A stretch of DNA of 15,194 bases from Lachnospiraceae bacterium UBA3643 (GTDB lineage: Bacteria; Bacillota; Clostridia; Lachnospirales; Lachnospiraceae): NCBI GenBank assembly GCA_002373855.1, contig DFKO01000018.1:1-15194 (forward strand). Direction: 5' to 3'. Positions 5,743 through 12,825 of the stretch are shown piece after piece. Both the position numbers and the translations under genes were made by a program. The notes beneath the pieces were generated by a model, which did not search any database, was not told where the DNA came from, and was given only the letters and a program-made list of their open reading frames with translations. Numbering within the stretch: position 1 is the first letter of the stretch; every line of letters begins with the position of its first letter.

Positions 5743-6972
5743 ATGGCATCAAGAAAAGATAATAAAGGTAGAGTACTGCAAAAAGGTGAAGCTCAGCGGA
5801 AAGATGGGCGATACCATTTTTCTTACACCAACATAGCAGGAAAGAGATGCTATATTTATGCTCCAAATCTTGCGGATCTACGCAGGAAAGAACGTGACTT
5901 GTATATTGCGACATGGCAGGGTGCTACGCAATATGGTTCGATGGTGTCATTGAATTATATGTATGACAGGGCCTTGAGTTTAAAGATAGGGCTCAAATCC
6001 ACGACCTATGTAAGCTATCTGCAGTCATACAACAATTATGTAAGAGACGAGCTTGGAAGGAAACCGGTAAAGAACATCTCGCATTCGGATATCCTGGCAT
6101 TCTACAGCTATCTTGTAAGAAGCAAGGGCTTATCCGTGAAGACGGTGCAGCATGTACATCTGCAGATATCTTCTGCATTAAAGCTTGCACTTCAGGACGG
6201 GATGATATTAAGGAATCCAGCCGACGGAGCATATGGAGCACTCAAACTTGCGATCGGCGATGACGAGAGAAAAATGCGTGCCCTGACACTGGAAGAACAG
6301 AAAGTATTTCTGGAATTCATAGATGGGCATCCCACATGGGGGAGGTATCACAGTATATTTCAGTTCATGCTTGGTACAGGACTCCGCGTGGGAGAGTTGT
6401 GTGGACTCAGATGGCAGGATGTAGACGTAGAAAAGAGATATGTTGACGTGAATCATGGTATTGTCTACGTTAGGGGTGTTAAGGGCGAGTCGAAGGATCA
6501 TCTCGAAGTTACTTTACCGAAAACCAAAGCCGGCATTAGGCAGGTTCCACTAATGAGGCCGGTGATCGAAGCCTTGATGGACGAGTACAAATGGGCTCAG
6601 GCAAAGCACTTTGTAAGCGATACCATTGATGGCTACACAGATTTTATTTTTACGAAGATGAATGGAAGTGTTTACACTTCGACAAGGCTTGATACGGTTT
6701 TGAAAGATATAGTCAAAGCCTACAACAGGCAGGAAGAGGTAATTGCAGAGAATGAAGAAAGAGAACCGTTTTATTTGCCTCATATTTCTAATCACATGTT
6801 GAGACACACCTTCTGCACAAGATTATGTGAGAGGGATGTCAACATAAAAGTGATTCAGACCTTAATGGGTCATGCCAGCATTAAAATCACCTTGGATATA
6901 TATGCTGAGGTATCTAAAGAGAAACAGTACGAGGAGATCGATAAGCTGGCAGATGAGTTGGATGTTTTCTAA
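5743..6972 (+). CDS. int: tyrosine recombinase / integrase, Tn916 type
   Basis: The ATG at 5743 follows AAAGGAGAAGAG and gives 409 residues, close to Tn916 Int (about 405). The upstream in-frame ATG at 5677 has no site. The order is: an N-terminal arm-binding region (about 1-60), a core-binding SAM-like domain (about 70-165) and the catalytic domain (about 180-395). Catalytic residues are visible: R215 (TGLRVGEL), K262 (TKAGIRQVP), H351 and R354 (HMLRH), H377 (GHASIKITLDIY) and the nucleophile Y387. The set is complete and the gene looks functional. It is the last gene of the element, as in Tn916, and is followed by repeats suited to be its arm sites. It has its own promoter at 5618-5646. Confidence 0.95.
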   Translation: MASRKDNKGRVLQKGEAQRKDGRYHFSYTNIAGKRCYIYAPNLADLRRKERDLYIATWQGATQYGSMVSLNYMYDRALSLKIGLKSTTYVSYLQSYNNYVRDELGRKPVKNISHSDILAFYSYLVRSKGLSVKTVQHVHLQISSALKLALQDGMILRNPADGAYGALKLAIGDDERKMRALTLEEQKVFLEFIDGHPTWGRYHSIFQFMLGTGLRVGELCGLRWQDVDVEKRYVDVNHGIVYVRGVKGESKDHLEVTLPKTKAGIRQVPLMRPVIEALMDEYKWAQAKHFVSDTIDGYTDFIFTKMNGSVYTSTRLDTVLKDIVKAYNRQEEVIAENEEREPFYLPHISNHMLRHTFCTRLCERDVNIKVIQTLMGHASIKITLDIYAEVSKEKQYEEIDKLADELDVF

Positions 6973-6999
6973 GAAATCATTGGAAACATTCCGCTATTT

Positions 7000-7116
7000 G
7001 TACTTTTTACATCAAACTGACACCAACTTAGCCTGCAATAACTTTCATATCTTTAAATAATTGCAGATAAGGAATATGTTGTACTTTACAGTACTTTTAC
7101 ATAGTTTTAAGTACTT
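7000..7116. repeat. GTACTTT-ACA repeats downstream of int
   Basis: GTACTTTTTACA (7000-7011), GTACTTTACA (7081-7090) and GTACTTTTACA (7091-7101) are near-identical direct copies, with a further GTACTT at 7111-7116. They may be protein-binding sites in the end region. Confidence 0.5.
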
Positions 7117-7214
7117 GGAAACGGCTTAAATACGCAAATTCCGCTTGTACGACTGGTTGATAGGGTAGGCTGTGAGCCGCATAGACACTGGGTTTACGGC
7201 ATCTGAGAAGTTGA

Positions 7215-7260
7215 TTTGACATCAATTTGACATCAATTTTTACAGATTTTTGATGTCAAA
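7215..7260. repeat. TTTGACATCAA repeats, two tandem and one inverted
   Basis: TTTGACATCAA occurs exactly at 7215-7225 and 7226-7236. Its perfect inverse TTGATGTCAAA is at 7250-7260. Degenerate copies are at 7005-7015 (10 of 11) and 7015-7025 (8 of 11). Length and placement after int resemble the 11-bp arm repeats bound by the N-terminus of Tn916 Int. Confidence 0.72.
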
Positions 7261-7288
7261 AGCTATGAATTGAATAAAGAGAGTATAG

Positions 7289-7338
7289 AAAGACGCTTTT
7301 TTCGGAAAACAGAGAATTCCGGAGAGAGCGTCTTTTTT
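7289..7338 (+). terminator. intrinsic terminator, possibly bidirectional
   Basis: AGACGCT (7291-7297) pairs with AGCGTCT (7327-7333), with partial inner pairing of TTCGGAA and TTCCGGA. A T run follows on the plus strand and a short A run precedes. It may be the tRNA's original terminator, displaced by insertion of the element; this is inference. Confidence 0.7.
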
Positions 7339-7391
7339 CGTCTGAAACCTTAATAGTGTAAAAGGCAAATAGTGAAACAAGGAGGAATGTT

Positions 7392-7664
7392 ATGACTTAT
7401 GCTGTAAGATATTATACAAAGACCGGAAATACGAAGAGGCTGGCTGAAGCCATGGCAAAAGAGCTTGGCGTGGAGGCACTGCCGATAAGCGAGCCTGTAA
7501 ATGAGGCTGTGGATTATCTGTTTTTAGGTAATTCGTATTATGCATTTAACATTGACCCTGAAGTTAAGTCTTTTATAGAGTCGCTTGATAAGAACAAGAT
7601 AGGGAAGATCGTTAATTTCGGGTCGGCTGCGCTTCTTAAATATAATCCTGCCTGTTGTATCTGA
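7392..7664 (+). pseudogene. flavodoxin-like protein, 3'-truncated
   Basis: This ORF keeps a good ribosome-binding site (GGAGGA) and a flavodoxin N-terminus: strand YAVRYYTKTGNT with the FMN phosphate loop T-x-T-G-N-T at residues 9-13, then DYLFLGNSYYAFNIDPEVKSFIESL and IVNFGSAALLK. It then runs into NPACCI and stops at 90 residues, where flavodoxins of this type are about 140-170 and need a second half for the flavin site. No continuation was found in the other frames of the next 80 bases, so this looks like loss of the 3' half rather than a single frameshift. It lies beside the right end of the mobile element, and the break may stem from rearrangement there. Confidence 0.7.
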
Positions 7665-7677
7665 AAGTATGTTCTGA

Positions 7678-7706
7678 TTGAGAGACCGCGGTTGAACGCG
7701 TATAAT
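7678..7706 (+). promoter_or_regulatory. promoter of the small HTH gene
   Basis: TTGAGA (7678-7683), a 17-base spacer and a perfect TATAAT (7701-7706), 39 bases before the start at 7745. Confidence 0.75.
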
Positions 7707-7744
7707 ATAAGTAGTGTAGTATCAAGACTTAGAGGTGTCCAACC

Positions 7745-7930
7745 ATGGAATATATGACAATTAAGGAAACATCGGAAAAATGGGGACTGTCTGAGCGGCG
7801 AATACAGGAAATATGTGTGTTGAATAAGGTGCCGGGGGTCATTAAGTTTGGGCGAGAATGGGCCATACCTAAGGATGCGAAAAAACCGGTAGATAGGAGA
7901 ATAAAATCAGGAAGGTATATTAAATCCTGA
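7745..7930 (+). CDS. small winged-HTH DNA-binding protein, excisionase/MerR-like
   Basis: This 61-residue protein consists of little more than a MerR/Xis-type winged helix: MTIKETSEKWGLSERRIQEICVLNKVPGVIKFGREWAIPKDAKKP, then a basic tail (RRIKSGRYIKS). Proteins of this kind are frequent as free-standing regulators in Lachnospiraceae, often near mobile elements. It has its own promoter and its own terminator (stop codon inside the hairpin), so it is a single-gene transcript. There is no integrase partner beside it. It may be a transcriptional regulator or a stray excisionase. The target is unknown. Confidence 0.8.
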   Translation: MEYMTIKETSEKWGLSERRIQEICVLNKVPGVIKFGREWAIPKDAKKPVDRRIKSGRYIKS

Positions 7931-7934
7931 TTTT
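7903..7934 (+). terminator. intrinsic terminator overlapping the HTH gene stop
   Basis: AAAATCAGGA (7903-7912) and TCCTGATTTT (7925-7934) form a perfect 10-bp stem with a 12-base loop, ending in four T. The stop codon TGA 7928-7930 lies in the right arm. Confidence 0.65.
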
Positions 7935-8002
7935 GGACATAATAATCATTATCATAGTATTAAGTGGCGTTTAGTGCTCATGAGTGAATTAAAAAAGAAG
8001 CA

Positions 8003-9166
8003 ATGGGATTTGATTATTTTGTGTTCTATACTGAGGCGAGTCTGGTTTGTGTGATCATTTTGGCTATGATCCTTATAACAGACAGGATGTTTCACACAAA
8101 GCAGGAGAAGCAGATATGGTTCAGCCGGGCGATATCCGCATTTATATTGTATTTTATTTCCGATGCCTGCTGGGCCGCGATGCTTAGTGGGATGTTCCCG
8201 CGAATACGTTTTTTTGCTGTGCTGTTTAACTATACAAACTACATCCTGATAAGTCTTATGGGATATGGATTGTTTATGTTTATAGCCGTTTCGGGGAAAA
8301 TGTCTTTCCTTAACAACATCAGGAATAGGCAGTTGAGTTTTATACCGGTGGTTGTTTCCGTACTGTTTATTTCGATCGCGTATATAGCAAACCCTTTGTA
8401 TTGGTTAAACGAGAACAATGAGTTGAATGCTCTGTATTTTCCACTGATGTTTGCGGCTCCGTCATTATACCTTATTGCCGGATTCATTTTTTCTGTGACA
8501 TATGCCATGAGATCTGAGCTAAGGGAAGAGAAGAGGCGATATCTGATTATTGGGAGTGTCCCTTTTGGCGTTATGGCATTCGGCATGATCCAGGTTGTTG
8601 CCCTTAATGCTCCGACTTTCTGCTTTGGATGTACTATCATGTGGCTGTGGTTTTATATACAGAACACTAAAGCACTGATATCGGTGGATGATCTGACTCA
8701 TTTGAATAACAGAGGGCAGATAAACCGTCACCTTGAGCAGATACGTTACAGCTCAGATTCAAGAGTTACTATCCTGATGATTGATATCAATAGATTTAAG
8801 GGGATTAATGACCGTTATGGACACGCAGAGGGTGATCGAGCCCTGATAATCGTTTCAGACGCCCTCAGGCAGACTTGCGACCAGATAAATGCTTCCGTAT
8901 TTCTGGGCAGATATGGGGGAGACGAGTTTACGATCATTATACAGAATCCCAAAGATGAGGACCACACTGAACGTTTGATCACACTGTTGAGAAATAACCT
9001 GGCTGAGAAGCAACAGGAGAATAGTCTTCCCTATGATCTTGATGTTAGCATCGGTTATGATGAAATGACAGACGGTAACGATACAGTATATGAGTGTATG
9101 AACCGTGCAGATGAGAAGCTCTACATAGACAAGCAAAGGAATGCGAATAATGAATACAGATACTGA
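8003..9166 (+). CDS. membrane-bound diguanylate cyclase (GGDEF)
   Basis: Diguanylate cyclases join two GTP into cyclic di-GMP, the messenger for surface life and motility. This 387-residue protein has about seven membrane segments in residues 1-220 (for example 13-26, 43-63, 70-96, 111-130, 147-167, 180-200, 204-220). The GGDEF domain covers about 225-380 and includes DDLTHLNNR (229-237), the metal aspartate D261 in DINRFKGIND, and an intact GGDEF at 305-309. The usual RxxD inhibitory site upstream of GGDEF is replaced by NASV (297-300), so product feedback at that site is unlikely. The membrane part resembles ligand-sensing N-termini common in Lachnospiraceae; its signal is unknown. The ribosome-binding site is poor (AAGAAG), so translation may be weak. 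Confidence 0.92.
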   Translation: MGFDYFVFYTEASLVCVIILAMILITDRMFHTKQEKQIWFSRAISAFILYFISDACWAAMLSGMFPRIRFFAVLFNYTNYILISLMGYGLFMFIAVSGKMSFLNNIRNRQLSFIPVVVSVLFISIAYIANPLYWLNENNELNALYFPLMFAAPSLYLIAGFIFSVTYAMRSELREEKRRYLIIGSVPFGVMAFGMIQVVALNAPTFCFGCTIMWLWFYIQNTKALISVDDLTHLNNRGQINRHLEQIRYSSDSRVTILMIDINRFKGINDRYGHAEGDRALIIVSDALRQTCDQINASVFLGRYGGDEFTIIIQNPKDEDHTERLITLLRNNLAEKQQENSLPYDLDVSIGYDEMTDGNDTVYECMNRADEKLYIDKQRNANNEYRY

Positions 9167-9211
9167 TTCGGTAATTCTTTGGCAGTTCCATAGCGATATC
9201 CCGGAGAATTC

Positions 9212-9242
9212 TTGACAAGTTTTATCAATCGTTGTTTTATAT
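9212..9242 (+). promoter_or_regulatory. probable promoter of the SDR gene
   Basis: A perfect TTGACA (9212-9217) is followed at 18-19 bases by TTTATA/TTATAT (9236-9242). It lies about 50 bases before the gene start. Confidence 0.55.
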
Positions 9243-9290
9243 ACTTGTACCGCTTGATTTTCAGATGTAATAAGCTAAGGAGGTATTGAT

Positions 9291-10067
9291 ATGTTTAAGA
9301 GAATATTTGAGATTACGGGTAATGTTGCGATAGTCACAGGGTGCTCATCGGGACTTGGAGTTCAGATGGCCAATGCACTTGCCAATCAGGGCTGCAAGAT
9401 CGTAGCCATTGCCCGCAGGATGGATATGCTTGAAGAGGTATGTAAGACCATATCCGAAGAACACGGCGTTGAGACTATGCCCATACGCTGTGATATAACC
9501 AAAACAGACGAGATAGAAGAAACCGTGAAGAAGGTTATGGAGCGTTTCGGACGTGTGGATATACTCGTTAACAATGCCGGAACAGGCGCTGTTGATCATG
9601 CCGAGAACATAACCGATGAACAGTTCCAGAAGGAATTCGATGTGGATCTGTTCGGCACCTTTAAGTTCGCCCGTGCTGTTGCCAATCAGGCGATGATCCC
9701 CGCAAACTACGGAAGGATAATCAATATCGCATCCATGTATGGCCTCGTGGGGAATAAGGTGGCAGGCTCCGCACCGTATCATGCAGCCAAGGGTGGTGTC
9801 GTAAACCTTACAAGAGCGCTGGCGGCGGAGTGGGGTAAATACAAGATCACCGTCAACTCTATCTGCCCGGGGTATTTCTATACACCCCTTACCACTGAGA
9901 CGCTTAACAGTGATTTCTTCCAGCAGAATGCAAGGACTATGATCCCTCTGGAGCGCTATGGTAATGAGGGAGAACTTGATACGGCTGTGGTATTCCTGGC
10001 CTCTCCGAATTCGTCTTATGTTACCGGGATAGCCCTTCCGGTTGATGGCGGATACACCTGCATGTGA
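9291..10067 (+). CDS. short-chain dehydrogenase/reductase (gluconate 5-dehydrogenase-like)
   Basis: This is a classical SDR of 258 residues with an AAGGAGG ribosome-binding site. The order is: nucleotide-binding TGCSSGLG (16-23), NNAG (94-97), S148 in INIASMYG, and the catalytic pair Y163/K167 in YHAAK. The ends AEWGKYKITVNSICPGYFYTPLT and FLASPNSSYVTGIALPVDGG are typical of the family. Arginines R42-R43 after the second strand hint at NADP(H). The overall pattern is closest to the gluconate 5-dehydrogenase or 2-deoxygluconate dehydrogenase group, but substrate cannot be read from motifs. It stands alone, with no sugar-acid genes beside it, so 3-oxoacyl reductase-like or other alcohol substrates remain possible. 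Confidence 0.9.
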   Translation: MFKRIFEITGNVAIVTGCSSGLGVQMANALANQGCKIVAIARRMDMLEEVCKTISEEHGVETMPIRCDITKTDEIEETVKKVMERFGRVDILVNNAGTGAVDHAENITDEQFQKEFDVDLFGTFKFARAVANQAMIPANYGRIINIASMYGLVGNKVAGSAPYHAAKGGVVNLTRALAAEWGKYKITVNSICPGYFYTPLTTETLNSDFFQQNARTMIPLERYGNEGELDTAVVFLASPNSSYVTGIALPVDGGYTCM

Positions 10068-10094
10068 TCAACAGATCGACAGTTGATATTGTAT

Positions 10095-10127
10095 ATACGG
10101 CCGGTATCAATCCGATACCGGCCGTAT
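10095..10127. terminator. bidirectional hairpin between convergent SDR and pap genes
   Basis: A perfect 14-bp stem (10095-10108 with 10114-10127, GC-rich core GGCCGGTA/TACCGGCC) has a 5-base loop. It encodes the last residues and the stop of pap. Neither side has a clear U tract, so termination may rely on the stem itself. Confidence 0.65.
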
Positions 10128-11576
10128 TGCTTCTATGACTGTTTTAAGAGCCTTGATGCGGGCATAGCGCTTATCGTTTGACTCAAGTATATGCCAGGGG
10201 GCGAACTCCGTACTTGTCTTCTGGATCATCTCGTTAACGGCATCTTCGTAAAGATCCCATTTTTCGCGGTTCCGCCAATCCTCATCGGTGATCTTCCACT
10301 GCTTTTCGGGTGTATTTTGTCTGTCGGTAAAGCGTTCAAGCTGGGTGTCCTTGTCTATCTGAACCCAGAACTTTATTATGACCGCACCCCAGTCATACAG
10401 TTCTTTTTCGAATTCATTGATCTCGTTATAAGCTCTCTGCCAGTCATTCTCGGAGCAGAATCCCTCAAGTCTTTCTACCATTACCCGGCCATACCATGTG
10501 CGGTCAAAAATGGCTATATGCCCATCCTTTGGAAGCCTCTTCCAGAAACGCCACAGATAGTGTCTGTTCTTTTCGGCAGGTTCCGGGGAAGCTATCGGAT
10601 GCACTTCAAATCCCCTTGGGTCAAGAGCCGAGGTAAGTCTTTTGATATTTCCGCCCTTCCCTGCGGCATCCCAGCCTTCATAGGCGATGACTACCGGTAT
10701 CTTCTTGCGGTAGATAAGGTTATGGAGGTCTGCAAGTGTTGATTGCAGCTCCTTAAGCTCCAGCCTGTATTGTTCATCGTTTACCGACTTACCGAGGTCT
10801 ATTTCGTTTAAGCGCGGCATCTGTACGAGCGGAAAGGTGTTCTGCAGTATCGCAGCCGCCCTTCCGGTATTCTTAAGGGCTATATCGATGCTCTTTACAA
10901 GTATTTCCGTAACCTGAAGTTCAGCCCATCTGCGGTTTTTCGAATCGATAAAATACCATGGGGCTATAAACTGGTTGGTGAGTTCGAGGTATTCATCATA
11001 CACATCAACACATTTATCGTAATGCTTGTTCTGCCATTCATCCCACTTGCTTACACGCCATGCGGTATTCCTGTCACCGGTAAGGGCATCGAGCCTCTTT
11101 TTCTGTTCCTTCTTTGAAATATTGAAAAAGAACTTGACTACCAGATATCCGTTATCGGACAGCTGCCTCTCAAAGCGTTTTATTGATGTAAGACGACGCC
11201 TGTATTCATCGTCATCGGTTTTACCGTGAAGCCTTTCTCTGGTGATCTCATCCATCCAGCTTCCGTCAAAGAAGGAGAAGCGTCCTGCTTCGGGAATGCG
11301 TACAAAATACCTGTAAAGGAAGGGCCTTCTTAACTCATCTTCCGAAGGCTTCGACAGGGTTTCCGTTTTATAAAACCTGGGATCGAGGTTCTTGATCACC
11401 TTACCCAGTATACCACCCTTGCCTGCGCCTCCCCATCCGTCAAAAATAACGAGCACGGGAAGCTTATTCTCTTTTATCGCCATCTGTCTTGCATTCAGTT
11501 CGGCTCTGGCTTTTTCAAGTCTTGAATCTATTTCGGCATCTTCGGGTTTTTCGGCTTTTGACCAGTCTTTTAACAT
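10107..11576 (-). CDS. pap: polyphosphate:AMP phosphotransferase (double-domain PPK2)
   Basis: The enzyme transfers phosphate from polyphosphate to AMP, making ADP, and so lets stored polyphosphate recharge adenylates. The protein has two tandem PPK2 domains. Numbered from the GTG at 11585, Walker A motifs are GWGGAGKG (50-57) and GWDAAGKG (304-311). The second domain has the full lid/Walker B motif FDRTWYGRV (360-368). The first has FDGSWMDEI instead, losing the arginine and tyrosine. This asymmetry is normal for two-domain PAP, where the C-terminal half is catalytic. ATG 11576 is chosen (489 residues) because GAGGAGG lies eight bases before it, while GTG 11585 abuts the site. It converges with the SDR gene and diverges from rubrerythrin. 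Confidence 0.93.
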   Translation of the reverse strand: MLKDWSKAEKPEDAEIDSRLEKARAELNARQMAIKENKLPVLVIFDGWGGAGKGGILGKVIKNLDPRFYKTETLSKPSEDELRRPFLYRYFVRIPEAGRFSFFDGSWMDEITRERLHGKTDDDEYRRRLTSIKRFERQLSDNGYLVVKFFFNISKKEQKKRLDALTGDRNTAWRVSKWDEWQNKHYDKCVDVYDEYLELTNQFIAPWYFIDSKNRRWAELQVTEILVKSIDIALKNTGRAAAILQNTFPLVQMPRLNEIDLGKSVNDEQYRLELKELQSTLADLHNLIYRKKIPVVIAYEGWDAAGKGGNIKRLTSALDPRGFEVHPIASPEPAEKNRHYLWRFWKRLPKDGHIAIFDRTWYGRVMVERLEGFCSENDWQRAYNEINEFEKELYDWGAVIIKFWVQIDKDTQLERFTDRQNTPEKQWKITDEDWRNREKWDLYEDAVNEMIQKTSTEFAPWHILESNDKRYARIKALKTVIEAIRPVSD

Positions 11577-11658
11577 ACAGGACACCTCCTCGTAAATGCT
11601 TAAACATACAACATATATATTAATATAATAACAGATTTTTTGGCAAAAAGCTCCTTAT

Positions 11659-11676
11659 TTGTGCGAAAAATCACAA
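11659..11676. promoter_or_regulatory. Rex-like operator between pap and rubrerythrin
   Basis: TTGTGCGAAAAATCACAA has the TTGTG-N8-CACAA form of Rex operators, extended by one more paired base or two on each side (ATTTGTG/CACAAAT). It lies in the divergent promoter region, about 80 bases from pap and 105 from rubrerythrin. Rex responds to NADH/NAD+ ratio. The assignment is by motif only. Confidence 0.5.
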
Positions 11677-11781
11677 ATTGAATAAAAAGAATGAAAATAC
11701 AGGAGATTATCCCACGGATATGTGTTACAATTATACAGAAAACTGACTGTTGATCCAGACTATATCTGAAAGGAGAAAATT

Positions 11782-12324
11782 ATGGCTGATAATCCGTATT
11801 CCGGAACCAAGACCGAGAAAAACCTATGGGAGGCATTTGCCGGCGAATCCCAGGCAAGAAACAAATACACATATTTTGCTTCTGTAGCCAAGAAGGCAGG
11901 GTATGAACAGATCGCAGCATTGTTCCTGCAAACAGCGGAGAATGAGAAGGAACATGCCAAGCTGTGGTTCAAGGCCCTTGGAGAATTGGGTGATACGCCC
12001 GCGAACCTTCTTCACGCTGCGGAGGGAGAAAACGCAGAGTGGACGGACATGTATGAGAGGATGGCCAGGGAAGCCGAGGAAGAAGGCTTTACGGAGCTTG
12101 CTGCTCAGTTCAGGGGTGTGGGAGCGATAGAAAAGGTTCATGAAGAAAGATACCGCGCCCTTCTTAAAAACATTGAGGCCATGGAGGTATTTAAGAAGAG
12201 CGGAGTGGTTATGTGGGAATGCCGTAACTGCGGACATGTGGTAGTGGGTCTTGAAGCACCGGAAGTGTGCCCTGTGTGCAATCATCCGCAGGCGTATTTC
12301 GAAGTCAGGAAGGAGAATTACTGA
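11782..12324 (+). CDS. rbr: rubrerythrin
   Basis: Rubrerythrin reduces hydrogen peroxide in the cytoplasm of anaerobes. The 180-residue protein has a ferritin-like four-helix domain (about 10-135) with diiron ligands E22 (GESQA) and the ExxH motifs E55-H58 and E117-H120. A C-terminal rubredoxin-like domain has C147-x2-C150 and C163-x2-C166 binding one iron. All key residues are present and the length is typical. The ribosome-binding site is AAAGGAG. Its stop overlaps the DtxR-family gene tail to tail by 7 bases, which puts peroxide defence next to iron control. A possible Rex site upstream would tie it to redox state. Confidence 0.96.
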   Translation: MADNPYSGTKTEKNLWEAFAGESQARNKYTYFASVAKKAGYEQIAALFLQTAENEKEHAKLWFKALGELGDTPANLLHAAEGENAEWTDMYERMAREAEEEGFTELAAQFRGVGAIEKVHEERYRALLKNIEAMEVFKKSGVVMWECRNCGHVVVGLEAPEVCPVCNHPQAYFEVRKENY

Positions 12325-12710
12325 AGCCCGGGCCGGTGGCCGGAGTCGTATTTGAGCATGTGAGCCTTGATTGCATCGAAGGTCTCGTCTGAAATATAGT
12401 GCTCGACACGGCAGGCATCATCGGTTGCGATCTTCTTATCGACACCGAGACCTATAAAGAGCCGGGTAAGTACTGTGTGACGTTCATAAATACGTTTCGC
12501 CAGTATATTCCCGGCTTCTGTTAATTTTATAAAACCGTTATCATCCTTACGGACAAGACCCTCATCCCGAAGAAGTCCCAGGGCACGGCTTACGGAGGGC
12601 TTGGAAAAGCCCATATATTCCCCCACATCTACGGCGCGGACCTCCGATGACTCCTGTGAGAGTACATATATCGTTTCGAGATACATTTCTCCTGATTCCT
12701 GCAGTGCCAT
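12318..12710 (-). CDS. DtxR-family iron-dependent repressor, short form
   Basis: This metal-activated repressor is read from the ATG at 12710 (130 residues), where GGGAG is at good spacing. The ATG at 12719 abuts that site. A winged helix (about 1-65; [25 protein letters not shown] is the recognition unit) is followed by the dimerisation domain. The length is that of MntR, without the SH3-like third domain of DtxR. The metal ligands are DtxR-like: M9 in GEMYLETIY (DtxR M10), H78 (H79), and C100, E103, H104 in ACRVEH (C102, E105, H106). MntR has Asp and Glu at the first two of these. This predicts iron rather than manganese. Ancillary-site residues E83 and H98 of DtxR are not kept (T82, T96). 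It is divergent from feoAB, whose promoter has matching palindromes. Confidence 0.92.
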   Translation of the reverse strand: MALQESGEMYLETIYVLSQESSEVRAVDVGEYMGFSKPSVSRALGLLRDEGLVRKDDNGFIKLTEAGNILAKRIYERHTVLTRLFIGLGVDKKIATDDACRVEHYISDETFDAIKAHMLKYDSGHRPGLQ

Positions 12711-12788
12711 GACAATCATCTCCCTGTGTTTTTCTTAAGCATTAGTTTACCATGAAAAGAAATTTCATTCAATTCAAATAAAACATCC

Positions 12789-12817
12789 TTGACGCGTTAG
12801 CACAAACTAACTATAAT
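12789..12817 (+). promoter_or_regulatory. feoA promoter
   Basis: TTGACG (12789-12794), a 17-base spacer and a perfect TATAAT (12812-12817). The spacer is filled by the first GTTAG palindrome. Confidence 0.85.
12796..12811. promoter_or_regulatory. DtxR-type operator 1, inside the feoA promoter spacer
   Basis: GTTAGCACAAACTAAC is a GTTAG-N6-CTAAC palindrome. It lies exactly between the -35 and -10, so a bound repressor would block RNA polymerase. It resembles the half-sites of the known DtxR box. Confidence 0.8.
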
Positions 12818-12825
12818 ATATTGAG

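Larger units (their letters stand above)
6973..7288. other. noncoding right-end region with probable integrase-binding repeats
   Basis: No gene is visible from the integrase stop to the terminator at 7289. The stretch is AT-rich and holds two repeat families: 11-bp TTTGACATCAA copies (7215-7260, degenerate pair at 7005-7025) and GTACTTT-type copies (7000-7116). No duplicate of the tRNA-Ala 3' end was found, so the attachment-site core cannot be placed. Confidence 0.6.

Noticed and set aside
5857..5865. TATGCTCCA, a 9-base match to the tRNA-Ala 3' end (41-49), as a possible attachment-site copy
   Set aside because: It lies inside the integrase coding region, in frame with normal protein sequence, and the match does not extend. 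A 9-base hit is expected by chance in 15 kb on two strands at moderate odds.
7264..7268. CTATG near the terminator as the right copy of a recombination core shared with tRNA position 40-44
   Set aside because: Five bases are too few, and a tRNA rebuilt with this sequence would lose its 3' end.
7980..8054. Alternative ATG at 7980 as the start of the GGDEF gene
   Set aside because: It is in a different frame and meets a stop after about 24 codons; the membrane protein frame begins at 8003.
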